Of a DNA stretch of 35,527 nucleotides, positions 1 through 5,701 are shown one piece after another. The first letter of the stretch is position 1. Each line of letters starts with the position of its first letter. Source of the stretch: a virus; IMG/VR virus record IMGVR_UViG_3300017963_002993, positions 1 to 35,527 of that record; one strand, given 5' to 3'. Position numbers and translations under genes: made by a program. A model generated the notes under the pieces. The model made no database searches, was not told the origin of the DNA, and was given only the letters and a program-made list of their open reading frames with translations.

Positions 1-40
1 CTTCTGGCACAACCAACTTTGGCACTTCGAGCTTTCCCAT
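1..40 (-). CDS. 5' end of an unidentified gene, cut by the window edge
   Basis: An ATG at 40-38 (minus strand) is preceded by a strong Shine-Dalgarno, AAAGGAG, about ten bases upstream, and 13 codons (MGKLEVPKLVVPE) remain open to the edge. It follows the nuclease gene at 60-995 by 19 bases in the same direction, so it is probably the next gene of that operon. Too little is visible to assign a function. Confidence 0.6.
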   Translation of the reverse strand, partial: MGKLEVPKLVVPE

Positions 41-59
41 TTCTATAGTCTCCTTTCGC

Positions 60-995
60 TTATGCTACCCGGCTCAACTCCGGGTGCAATTTGTCTGATT
101 TGAAAAACCCCTCTGGAATGCCTTGCGTCTCAATGTCGTAACCTTCTGAGCATAGGTTTAGGTATTCACATGTCCCGAACCTGCAACAAGCATCGGTGTT
201 CCTGGGCCAACGGTTGAAGCGTTCGCAGTCCCGAATCTTTTTGGCCGTCATCCAAATATCGGCGGCGGCTTCGTCAAGATCAGATTGCAACCGCGCAACC
301 TCACGCCGGGAAAAGTAGCGCTCGTCGCGATCAATGAGATCTTGAGCGAAGCGTTTCCCGTACTCCTGAATCGTCTCGCCCTTTCGTGGTTTGATGTCAG
401 GCTTTCGCGCTACGTCATAGATGACCGCCATGATGTCCTTGTCCATCTGCTTGCAAGCCAACCAATAAGTGGAAATTTGCCCGTCCATCCGCAACCGCTT
501 CCAGTAGTTTGAGTCTGGCTCAAGTGACTCGCTGGCGGTTTTGTGTTCCATCAAATACAACCGCCCCTCGCTCTCAACGAAGCAATCCATTTTACCGGCG
601 AGCCGAAATGTCCGGCTATGGCGTCCGGTGTCCGGGTTGACCAACGGCACGTTGAACTCGATCTCGCTGGCAACGACACGGTAAGACGAGTCTTGGTAGC
701 GATTCGCCCACACCTCGACCATCTGGCACGCAATCTCCATTTCGACCAAGCGAGAGTTGCGGGCCTCATCATTCAGGCCCAACGGGATCAAACCGCCGGC
801 ATACGTGACGAGGCTTTCTTGCGCGTCCTCGATAGTCTGGCCTTGTTTGATGCAGTCGAGCCCATAATGATAAATCGAACCGAAGCGCAGTGCCGGGGAT
901 TCGATGACGGGCCGAATCATGGCAACGTGTTTCCACCAATAGTATTTGTCGCACTTGCGCAAATCGCGCATTTGGGAAAAGGTTAGAAGTTTCAT
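60..995 (-). CDS. RecB/Cas4-like PD-(D/E)XK nuclease with probable Fe-S cluster (311 aa)
   Basis: The protein looks like a single-domain exonuclease of the RecB/Cas4 branch of PD-(D/E)XK nucleases (PDDEXK_1 type). Visible motifs, numbered from the chosen start, are: a GxxxH element near H43; Asp137 in GKMD; E150-H-K152 in LMEHKT; and the Q173-xxx-Y177 helix motif typical of RecB nucleases. Cys15 together with C270/C271, C276 and C282 fits the one-plus-three cysteine pattern that holds a 4Fe-4S cluster in Cas4 and AddB. The longer reading frame opens at 1031, but the start at 995 is preferred because it forms an ATGA overlap with the upstream gene and has AGGGAAAG ahead of it. In phages such proteins usually process DNA ends in recombination or replication; a CRISPR-adaptation role is not shown here, since no cas1 or cas2 is present. 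Motif assignment is firm, precise role inferred. Confidence 0.85.
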   Translation of the reverse strand: MKLLTFSQMRDLRKCDKYYWWKHVAMIRPVIESPALRFGSIYHYGLDCIKQGQTIEDAQESLVTYAGGLIPLGLNDEARNSRLVEMEIACQMVEVWANRYQDSSYRVVASEIEFNVPLVNPDTGRHSRTFRLAGKMDCFVESEGRLYLMEHKTASESLEPDSNYWKRLRMDGQISTYWLACKQMDKDIMAVIYDVARKPDIKPRKGETIQEYGKRFAQDLIDRDERYFSRREVARLQSDLDEAAADIWMTAKKIRDCERFNRWPRNTDACCRFGTCEYLNLCSEGYDIETQGIPEGFFKSDKLHPELSRVA

Positions 996-1204
996 CGCGT
1001 CTTTCCCTGCCTTTCCGCCAACTGCCGCCATTCGCGGATTTCGTGTGCGTATTTCTCGGTTGCGTCGGCAAAGCGCGCGAGATTGTTGTTGATGTCAAAT
1101 AATGTGCCCCCAATGCGCGACACCTGATCAGCTAGCACAACGATTGCGCGGGCTTGCGAGTCTTCGATCGATTCCAAGAGATGATAAATGTCCGATGCTC
1201 CCAT
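992..1204 (-). CDS. Small helical protein of unknown function (70 aa)
   Basis: The start ATG at 1204 has AAGGAGA about ten bases upstream. The stop overlaps the start of the RecB/Cas4-like nuclease gene by the ATGA arrangement, so translation is probably coupled. The sequence is charged and appears wholly helical with heptad-like spacing of hydrophobic residues (LLESIEDSQARAIVVLADQV), suggesting a small coiled coil. No family is recognised. Its tight coupling suggests it acts with the nuclease, which is inference only. Confidence 0.7.
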   Translation of the reverse strand: MGASDIYHLLESIEDSQARAIVVLADQVSRIGGTLFDINNNLARFADATEKYAHEIREWRQLAERQGKTR

Positions 1205-1228
1205 GGTTAGGCTATCTCCTTAGATGGT

Positions 1229-1285
1229 GGCGGGGCGGCCTGTATCCTCGTCGGTTGGCGGCTTTGTGACCGCCCCGCCTTTTTT
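1229..1285 (+). terminator. Inverted repeat followed by T6, terminator-like on the plus strand
   Basis: GGCGGGGCGG at 1229-1238 pairs perfectly with CCGCCCCGCC at 1270-1279, followed by TTTTTT. This has the form of a rho-independent terminator for rightward transcription, though the 31-base loop is long and no rightward gene precedes it. On the minus strand it would instead be a hairpin in the leader of the 992-1204 gene. The rest of 1205-1356 holds no supported gene. Confidence 0.45.
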
Positions 1286-1356
1286 GCTCTTGCTGGCCAC
1301 ATCTCCGTAGTTAGTTTGTGCTACTGCCCGCCAATGGTCGGGCTATGAGCAACGGA

Positions 1357-1584
1357 CTATTGCCCGATTGCTTCCAACCAACGTTTCGCGATGCGCTCGT
1401 AGGCGTCGGCCTCGATTCCCCAGGCGTCCATCAGGTTTGTAATCATGGTCTCGAGTTGCGCTTCGGCGGATCCGTCAATGAATTCTAACAACTGGACAAT
1501 GCGGCGCTCTTCCCGTTCCTGTTCGGCGCGGGCCACTGAGCCTTCGCGGAATCTGTCCATCGTCGTTTGGGTTGTGCGATCCAT
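1357..1584 (-). CDS. Small charged helical protein of unknown function (75 aa)
   Basis: The ATG at 1584 overlaps the stop of the upstream gene as TGATG and has GGAAGAAAG upstream. The frame is open further upstream to 1617, but the coupled start is preferred. The sequence is rich in Arg and Glu in the first half (AEQEREERR) and ends with an amphipathic segment containing Trp (DAWGIEADAYERIAKRWLEAIG). No family is recognised. It probably forms a two-gene unit with 1584-1898. Confidence 0.65.
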   Translation of the reverse strand: MDRTTQTTMDRFREGSVARAEQEREERRIVQLLEFIDGSAEAQLETMITNLMDAWGIEADAYERIAKRWLEAIGQ

Positions 1585-1898
1585 CAGAAACTTTCTTCCG
1601 GGTCGGGATGATACCATCGCGCCGGCGACGCAAGATCCTCATTGGGTTCCGATTCTCCACCCTGACGCCGACTTTGTAGATCGTAGCAAATCTCATCAAG
1701 CCGCGCGATAAGCCGATTCATCTGATCCGTAAGGCTACTGTTGTCTTCTTGCTTTTTCTGCCGTGGTGCATACCCCAGATCGAGCGCCCTGAGGCACTCG
1801 CCACGCGTGATACTATTGTTATCGCCACACCACTCATCCAGATACAGGATTTCCGCGTGACATAGTTTGCAATAGGATTTGTTTCTTTCGCCCGTCAT
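1584..1898 (-). CDS. Small protein with possible zinc-binding cysteines (104 aa)
   Basis: The start at 1898 is chosen because it has GGAAAGG upstream, whereas the longer frame beginning at 1955 has no ribosome site. Near the N-terminus lie Cys10-x-x-Cys13, then Cys24 and Cys35, with a histidine directly after Cys13; this could bind one zinc ion, but the spacing does not match a family I can name. The middle (SSLTDQMNRLIARLDEICYDL) is probably a short coiled coil and the C-terminus is acidic and Pro-rich. The stop overlaps the start of the next gene. Confidence 0.65.
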   Translation of the reverse strand: MTGERNKSYCKLCHAEILYLDEWCGDNNSITRGECLRALDLGYAPRQKKQEDNSSLTDQMNRLIARLDEICYDLQSRRQGGESEPNEDLASPARWYHPDPEESF

Positions 1899-1953
1899 TG
1901 CTACCCTTTCCTTTCGCTCCCCGCGCGACAGATGATAAGCTAGCAGCCGCGAC

Positions 1954-1983
1954 ATATTAAACCATCATTTGCTGTTTGGGCAA
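1954..1983 (-). promoter_or_regulatory. Weak sigma70-like promoter candidate
   Basis: On the minus strand TTGCCC (1983-1978), an 18-base spacer and TAATAT (1959-1954) resemble -35 and -10 elements, each matching four of six consensus bases. It lies between the terminator at 1998-2034 and the gene starting at 1898, where a new transcript would have to begin. Confidence 0.3.
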
Positions 1984-1997
1984 CTTGCCTACCTCCG

Positions 1998-2034
1998 AAA
2001 AATCCGGGGCCGGGTCGTTACTCCGACCCCGGAG
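1998..2034 (-). terminator. Rho-independent terminator
   Basis: On the minus strand TCCGGGG with an adjoining TCG pairs with CGA and CCCCGGA (region 2003-2032) with a small internal bulge, immediately followed by TTTTT. It sits four bases after the stop of the gene at 2038-2244 and ends the leftward unit that begins at 2805. Confidence 0.75.
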
Positions 2035-2037
2035 TAG

Positions 2038-2244
2038 TCAGGAGGGAGGACATGATGGGTGCTCGGGCAGGGCCTCGTTGGCAGATTGGCCCGCTCGCTC
2101 ATCGCGTTGGACCGGATAGGAGGATTTAAGCCCCGCCCGAACTCCCGCGCCGCACAGCCGCGACAAGCACTCCCGCGCATCCGCCCATGCTCGCACCCGC
2201 GCGACTGTACGGCTCACTTGGTTTGCTGGATGGTCAACTAACAT
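2038..2244 (-). CDS. Small protein of unknown function (68 aa)
   Basis: The start at 2244 has TTAGGAG with good spacing and overlaps the stop of the 21-codon gene as TAATG. An alternative in-frame start at 2295 also has a GAGG site, giving 85 aa, so the start is not certain. The sequence is basic with two cysteines in CLSRLCG and no recognisable domain. It is the last gene before the terminator at 1998-2034. Confidence 0.5.
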   Translation of the reverse strand: MLVDHPANQVSRTVARVRAWADARECLSRLCGAGVRAGLKSSYPVQRDERAGQSANEALPEHPSCPPS

Positions 2245-2309
2245 TATGACACTCCTAACTTGCGCAATGCGTGTTGTAGCAATCGACGCCACCATCGACT
2301 TTTCCTCAT
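2244..2309 (-). CDS. 21-residue cationic Trp-rich miniprotein
   Basis: A very short frame begins at an ATG that overlaps the upstream stop as ATGA and ends with a TAA that overlaps the downstream start as TAATG. A strong GGAGG lies six bases before the ATG. The peptide begins MRKSRWWRRLLQH and ends ALRKLGVS: seven Arg/Lys, two adjacent Trp and regularly spaced Leu, no acidic residue, giving a strongly cationic amphipathic helix. Such composition is typical of membrane-active peptides. It could instead be only a coupling leader for the next gene. The translation signals are seen; the function is inference. Confidence 0.5.
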   Translation of the reverse strand: MRKSRWWRRLLQHALRKLGVS

Positions 2310-2512
2310 TGGTCTCCTCCGTGCGGCGCTGGCACGTAGACGGCATCTGGCCGCGTGTCGGGATAGGTCAGCTCGTCCAACGGAAAGGCCCACAAGAACA
2401 ATGCAATGAGCAACGCGAGCAACAGAGTCGTCATGATAACGCCTTGCTGCATTTTGATTGCCGCGATGTCGCGACGCAAAACGGCGAGGTCGGAATCGTT
2501 GTTCGTGCTCAT
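2306..2512 (-). CDS. Small single-pass membrane protein (68 aa)
   Basis: GGAGG lies about nine bases before the ATG at 2512, and the start overlaps the upstream stop as ATGA. Residues 1-23 are polar and helical, residues about 25-44 (GVIMTTLLLALLIALFLWAF) form one clear transmembrane helix, and the tail is short and Pro-rich. A competing frame (2244-2519) on the same strand is rejected because it lacks these features. No family is recognised; small membrane proteins of this kind in phages include holins, superinfection-exclusion proteins and moron products. Confidence 0.7.
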   Translation of the reverse strand: MSTNNDSDLAVLRRDIAAIKMQQGVIMTTLLLALLIALFLWAFPLDELTYPDTRPDAVYVPAPHGGDQ

Positions 2513-2805
2513 TGGCCATTGCCTCCGGGTAGTTGCGAGTCGAGGAAGCCCAGGTAGTCGTTGACTACGCGTCGCGCGCGAGCGACCAACCGCAACGGCA
2601 TCGCTTGAGGTGTCGCCCAGCCCGCCAGGCCGAGGGACCGCCCCTCCAATAACCCATTGGTTGCCATTGCGCTTTCGTGGTTGGCCAGAGTTTCAGCGTT
2701 GAGCCCCATCGCGGCTTCCAATCCCTCCAGAGCCTGACAGAGGTGGAGCCGCTCGCGTCGGAGTTGCTCGGTTTTGGTCGGTTGCGTTTCCATGGCCACG
2801 ACCAT
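2509..2805 (-). CDS. Small helical protein of unknown function (98 aa)
   Basis: This is the first gene of the leftward unit that ends at 1998. Two starts are possible, at 2805 (weak GAGAAA upstream) and 2793 (no clear site); the longer is given. The N-terminal half is charged and helical (EQLRRERLHLCQALEGLEAAM), the C-terminal half ends with a short hydrophobic stretch. No family is recognised. The A-rich DNA at 2806-2900 upstream has no convincing leftward promoter. Confidence 0.6.
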   Translation of the reverse strand: MVVAMETQPTKTEQLRRERLHLCQALEGLEAAMGLNAETLANHESAMATNGLLEGRSLGLAGWATPQAMPLRLVARARRVVNDYLGFLDSQLPGGNGQ

Positions 2806-2901
2806 AGCCGATTTTTCTCAATTTACAATGCGGTTTTTTCGATCTTTTTTTCACGGATTTTTGCAGAGCGTTGATTTTGTTGGAGATAGCCCCTAAAATA
2901 A

Positions 2902-2914
2902 ATTGTCGGACAAT
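2902..2914. promoter_or_regulatory. Palindromic operator candidate in the divergent region
   Basis: ATTGTC-G-GACAAT is a perfect inverted repeat with a one-base centre. It ends 12 bases before the -35 box of the rightward promoter, and partial copies of the half-site follow (TGTCGG at 2914-2919 and GACAATT near 2972). The position between diverging units suits a repressor or activator site. The ribbon-helix-helix protein at 6180-6347 is one candidate binder. Confidence 0.4.
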
Positions 2915-2926
2915 GTCGGATTTCGC

Positions 2927-2954
2927 TTGACAAATCGCCGATTCGTGCTATACT
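2927..2954 (+). promoter_or_regulatory. Strong sigma70-type promoter for the rightward unit
   Basis: TTGACA at 2927-2932, a 16-base spacer, and TATACT at 2949-2954 match consensus in six of six and five of six bases counted by key positions (TATAxT with one change). Transcription would start near 2961, some 23 bases before the first ATG at 2984. It is the only strong promoter seen for the small genes up to 7249. Confidence 0.8.
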
Positions 2955-2983
2955 CCACGCAGACAATTGAGAAAGGGGACGAA

Positions 2984-3451
2984 ATGAAAAACATCGAGGC
3001 CATGACCATCCACGAACTGACCGACGCGGCTCGCGATTATGACCAGACCCAAAACGAAGGGCATGAGGGATACAACCCGTATCGCGACGAGTTGGCCAAG
3101 CGCGCGGCGGCCCACGCGGCCGCCACGCCGGAAACGCTAGAGGAGCAACGCGATCGCTTGGACGACCGCAAATATCGCATCGAGCGCGGGGCCTTCGCGG
3201 GCCGGCTCGATGCCGCGGAACAGGCGGAGATTGCGGAGATCGAGGCCCAGATCTCCGAGTTGGACGCCAAAATCCAGGCGGAGTTCGAGGCGGCTTGGCC
3301 GCGCGACCTGACCGCCGCCCGGCTGGCGGAATGGAACCGGGACGCCCAGGCCGGCAAAATCACACACGCCAACAAGGCCGAGCGCGAGCGCCAACAAGGC
3401 TGGACGATGGACGACCTCAAGAAGGCCATCAAACACCACAAAATCCAATAA
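2984..3451 (+). CDS. Coiled-coil protein, paralogue 1 (155 aa)
   Basis: The ATG at 2984 has GAAAGGGGA upstream and lies just behind the strong promoter, so the longer frame (from 2903) is not used. The protein is almost entirely charged helix: an EEQRDRLDDRKYRIERGAF segment followed by a regular heptad region (AEIAEIEAQISELDAKIQ), then a conserved end, WTMDDLKKAIKHHKIQ. The central and C-terminal parts are nearly repeated in the gene at 4771-5112, which lacks about 40 residues at the N-terminus and a stretch near the end. No family is recognised. A role as an oligomeric early protein is only a guess. Confidence 0.75.
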   Translation: MKNIEAMTIHELTDAARDYDQTQNEGHEGYNPYRDELAKRAAAHAAATPETLEEQRDRLDDRKYRIERGAFAGRLDAAEQAEIAEIEAQISELDAKIQAEFEAAWPRDLTAARLAEWNRDAQAGKITHANKAERERQQGWTMDDLKKAIKHHKIQ

Positions 3452-3459
3452 GGCATTCC

Positions 3460-3475
3460 GGGCGCGTTAGCGCTC
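3460..3475 (+). repeat. GGGCGCGTTA hairpin, copy 1 (short form)
   Basis: GGGCGC-GTTA-GCGCTC forms a six-pair hairpin (one G-T pair) nine bases after the stop of the paralogue 1 gene and before the ribosome site of the next gene. Four other copies occur at 3805, 4091, 5121 and 5658. Confidence 0.7.
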
Positions 3476-3496
3476 AAAACCAGAAAGGAGCGGATC

Positions 3497-3766
3497 ATGA
3501 ACTGGACAATCGAACACAATGGGTTCCACGGACGGACGCGGTTGGTCTTCCGCGTCCCTACGGGCACGGAGCCAGGGAGTGTCGTTGAGGTGTCCCCGGA
3601 CGTTGCGGAGCGCCTCAATCACGCAGTTTGTCCTTGCGCAGACTGCATGTGTGGGGAGCGGATCTCTGAGAACACCTATTTTTGCCGCGACGGAAGCCAA
3701 CGTTGGACTGTCGGCCCACTCCCGTTAAACGGCGGTGAGGTGCTGGGCCACTACCCACAAGCCTGA
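3497..3766 (+). CDS. Small cysteine-rich protein (89 aa)
   Basis: AAAGGAG precedes the ATG at 3497 by about nine bases. The middle contains a tight cysteine cluster, C-P-C-A-D-C-M-C-G-E, followed by another Cys twelve or so residues later (YFCRDG), which could bind zinc or another metal. The first half is beta-rich (TRLVFRVPTGTEPGSVVEVS). No family is recognised. It is followed directly by the long form of the repeated intergenic hairpin module. Confidence 0.7.
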   Translation: MNWTIEHNGFHGRTRLVFRVPTGTEPGSVVEVSPDVAERLNHAVCPCADCMCGERISENTYFCRDGSQRWTVGPLPLNGGEVLGHYPQA

Positions 3767-3821
3767 CGCCCCCAGGCTAGCCCCGTCTCTGGCGGGGCCT
3801 TTCTGGGCGCGTTAAGCGTCC
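3767..3821 (+). repeat. Two-hairpin intergenic module, copy A
   Basis: Starts right after a TGA stop. The first hairpin has an outer arm CCCAG/CTGGG and an inner arm GCCCCG (3780-3785)/CGGGGC (3793-3798) around TCTCTGG, followed by a pyrimidine stretch; it may act as a weak terminator. The second is GGGCGC-GTTAA-GCGTCC (3805-3821). Fifty-one bases from the stop codon onward (3764-3814) are identical to copy B. Confidence 0.8.
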
Positions 3822-3854
3822 GCAGAACCTGGCAATAACGAAAGGATCTGAACT

Positions 3855-4052
3855 ATGATCGCGCAACATAGAGCAAGGGCGGGAGAAATCTTGCCGATCA
3901 AAAACCGTACCCCGAGCGGGGAACCTAAGATCGAAGGACGGGCAAGGCTCCTTCGTTTGATCGCACGGGGCGAAGGGCCGGACCCGGATCTTTGGGAAGT
4001 CGAATTTCTTGACGAACCAGGTCGAACGTTTGAGCGTTACATTTACGTTTGA
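3855..4052 (+). CDS. Small basic protein of unknown function (65 aa)
   Basis: GAAAGGA precedes the ATG at 3855. The product is basic in its first half and predicted beta-rich in its second (LWEVEFLDEPGRTFERYIYV), which could be a small barrel. No cysteine, signal or membrane segment is present and no family is recognised. It lies between two near-identical intergenic modules (copies A and B), so it looks like a self-contained cassette in the rightward unit. Confidence 0.7.
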   Translation: MIAQHRARAGEILPIKNRTPSGEPKIEGRARLLRLIARGEGPDPDLWEVEFLDEPGRTFERYIYV

Positions 4053-4106
4053 CGCCCCCAGGCTAGCCCCGTCTCTGGCGGGGCCTTTCTGGGCGCGTTA
4101 CGCGCC
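4053..4106 (+). repeat. Two-hairpin intergenic module, copy B
   Basis: Begins directly after the TGA at 4050-4052. The first hairpin is identical to copy A (GCCCCG 4066-4071, CGGGGC 4079-4084). The second is GGCGCG-TTA-CGCGCC (4092-4106), whose right arm differs from copy A yet pairs fully with the constant left arm. Confidence 0.8.
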
Positions 4107-4128
4107 AAATCGCGAAAGGAGAGGAACC

Positions 4129-4353
4129 ATGAAAATGAGAGACGCACTACAGACCGCCCGCAAAATCGCGAGCAGCCGGGTAACCATTACACCACACTAC
4201 GGAGACCCGGCAAACAAACGGATTGACCGGGCCGTCCGGATTTCCGGTTGCTTCCAGCGCGACGCTAGGCCAATTGCGGCGGAAATCGCCCGCGCCCTCA
4301 ACCGCGACGGCAATCAGCGCATCAGCGCTGGCTTTGTTTGCGTGTGGCTTTAG
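4129..4353 (+). CDS. Small basic protein of unknown function (74 aa)
   Basis: The start at 4129 has AAAGGAGAGG immediately upstream and lies after module copy B; the frame open from 4009 overlaps the previous gene and is not used. The product begins MKMRDALQTARKIASSRVTI and contains DRAVRISGCFQRDARPIAAEIARALNR-like alternating strand and helix segments. It is basic, with no recognised domain. It has no intergenic module behind it; the next gene follows after 34 bases. Confidence 0.65.
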   Translation: MKMRDALQTARKIASSRVTITPHYGDPANKRIDRAVRISGCFQRDARPIAAEIARALNRDGNQRISAGFVCVWL

Positions 4354-4387
4354 ACCCGGCCCCTTACTTGAAAGGAGGAACATAGTA

Positions 4388-4717
4388 ATGGCGAATCCTG
4401 AACATGTAGAGGTTGTGAAGAATGGCGTGGAAGCCATTGCTGAATGGATAGAGAGGATGATGAGCATGGAAATCGAAAATGACCCAAGGCGCAAAGGGCA
4501 ACTGGCTGCACGAAAGCAGCTTTTTGGCCCACACCATCGTTATGCAGTTGCCCCTGTCCACACAAGATTCGATACCCTTGTATGGATGGTTTGGGACGCG
4601 GAAGAAATCGACCGTGAGACTGGCTTAATTGCGATTATTCGGCAAGAGCCAACCCGAGAAGCAGCTGTCGCCGGGCTAACCGTTGATGGCGATTTTTCGT
4701 CTGCCGCACAGGCCTAA
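4388..4717 (+). CDS. Protein of unknown function (109 aa)
   Basis: AAAGGAGG stands about eleven bases before the ATG at 4388. The N-terminal half is helical (ANPEHVEVVKNGVEAIAEWI) and the second half alternates short strands and loops, including RFDTLVWMVWDAEEIDRETG. No membrane segment, signal or known motif is visible. It is followed by a short spacer without the repeated module and then by the second coiled-coil paralogue. Confidence 0.65.
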   Translation: MANPEHVEVVKNGVEAIAEWIERMMSMEIENDPRRKGQLAARKQLFGPHHRYAVAPVHTRFDTLVWMVWDAEEIDRETGLIAIIRQEPTREAAVAGLTVDGDFSSAAQA

Positions 4718-4770
4718 CCCCTGGGAGTCCCGTTGTTTCTATGTCACAAATTAAGACGGAGAACAACACT

Positions 4771-5112
4771 ATGAACAATGCAGAAGGTTACTATCGGATG
4801 GAAACCATGAAAACCATCGAGACCATGACCACCCACGAACTGGAGGAGCAACGCGATCGCTTGGACAACCGCAAATATCGCATCGAGCGCGGGGCCTTCG
4901 CGGGCCGGCTCGATGCCACGGAACATGCGGAGATCGCGGAGATCGAGGCCAAGATCGCCGAGTTGGACGCCAAAATCCAGGCGGAATTCGAAGTGGTTTG
5001 GCCGCGCGACTTGCATGGGCGTCTCGGTTCCATCAGAGCCGAGCGCGAGCGCGAGCGAGGCTGGACGATGGACGACCTCAAGAAGACCGCCAAACATCAC
5101 AAAATCCAATAA
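4771..5112 (+). CDS. Coiled-coil protein, paralogue 2 (113 aa)
   Basis: A shortened copy of the 2984-3451 gene. Residues from HELEEQRDRLDNRKYRIERG to the heptad block (AEIAEIEAKIAELDAKIQ) and the end (WTMDDLKKTAKHHKIQ) match with few changes, and the DNA matches closely too, including the first bases after the stop (AAGGCATTCCGGGCGCGTTA). The N-terminal region between MTTHE and LEEQ and a segment before the end have been lost. Several starts are possible (4741, 4771, 4807); 4771 has GGAG at eleven bases. The function is unknown. Confidence 0.7.
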   Translation: MNNAEGYYRMETMKTIETMTTHELEEQRDRLDNRKYRIERGAFAGRLDATEHAEIAEIEAKIAELDAKIQAEFEVVWPRDLHGRLGSIRAERERERGWTMDDLKKTAKHHKIQ

Positions 5113-5120
5113 GGCATTCC

Positions 5121-5137
5121 GGGCGCGTTATGCGCTT
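5121..5137 (+). repeat. GGGCGCGTTA hairpin, short form after paralogue 2
   Basis: GGGCGC-GTTAT-GCGCTT pairs over six positions with two G-T pairs. It occupies the same place after the coiled-coil gene as the copy at 3460, so it was probably duplicated with that gene, but the right arm has since changed. Confidence 0.65.
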
Positions 5138-5187
5138 AGACAAATTAGCCCGACAACAACCGGGCAGCCTAGAAAGGATCACAAACC

Positions 5188-5619
5188 ATGACTAATCAAT
5201 CAGCAGGTCTCCCATCCGCCCCAGAGCCGCATTGCTCGCCTGTGGACGATGCGGTTGACCCGGCGGTTCTAGCAGCGGCCCTTGCCGCGTCACCAATCGC
5301 CCCCGTTAATAAGGAGCACGAGGAGCACACTGGACCCGATGTATGGGTGCAGTTTGTCGGCATGGACATCGCAGCCCTTGCCGACGAGAATGTTTGCTTT
5401 GACGAACGCTATGCCTCTTGGCATGGCACTTGGCGACGCGAATATGGACACGTTGTGCAGTCCCTGCACAGCCTCAACTGTTGCGTCTTTTGGGGCCGAG
5501 AAACCGGGTATTATGAGATACTCGATGCACGGTTGTCCGACGAGGGCGCGAGCCTCCTACTAGAGTTTTGGCATGACGATGAGGGTCCGCGACCAGTCCC
5601 CCCAGCCCCACTTACCTGA
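5188..5619 (+). CDS. Protein of unknown function (143 aa)
   Basis: GAAAGGA lies upstream of the ATG at 5188. Residues 1-45 are low-complexity, Pro/Ala-rich and probably disordered; from about residue 50 a compact domain with many aromatic residues follows (DVWVQFVGMDIAALADENVC, WHGTWRREYGHVVQ, CCVFWGRETGYYEILDARL). It ends in a Pro-rich tail. No family is recognised. Module copy C directly follows the stop. Confidence 0.65.
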   Translation: MTNQSAGLPSAPEPHCSPVDDAVDPAVLAAALAASPIAPVNKEHEEHTGPDVWVQFVGMDIAALADENVCFDERYASWHGTWRREYGHVVQSLHSLNCCVFWGRETGYYEILDARLSDEGASLLLEFWHDDEGPRPVPPAPLT

Positions 5620-5673
5620 CACCTCCAGGTTAGCCCCGTCTCTGGCGGGGCCTCCCTGGGCGCGTTAGCGCTC
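5620..5673 (+). repeat. Two-hairpin intergenic module, copy C
   Basis: Begins right after the TGA at 5617-5619. The inner arm GCCCCG (5633-5638)/CGGGGC (5646-5651) and loop are unchanged, while the outer arm has become CCAGG/CCTGG, keeping its pairing. The second hairpin is GGGCGC-GTTA-GCGCTC (5658-5673). Confidence 0.8.
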
Positions 5674-5701
5674 AAACCAAATCGTGATAAGGAGAAAAAT
5701 C

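Noticed and set aside
1989-2180. Overlapping open frame in the block before the leftward terminator
   Set aside because: It overlaps the gene at 2038-2244 in another frame, runs through the terminator hairpin and has no ribosome site.
3037-3618. Long reverse-strand open frame opposite the first coiled-coil gene
   Set aside because: It is the mirror of a GC-rich helical coding sequence, crosses two gene boundaries and lacks a ribosome site.
3460-5673. Integron attC sites between the small rightward genes
   Set aside because: The repeated hairpins contain GTTA, but only one copy fits GTTRRRY, there is no matching RYYYAAC partner, and no integron integrase is present.
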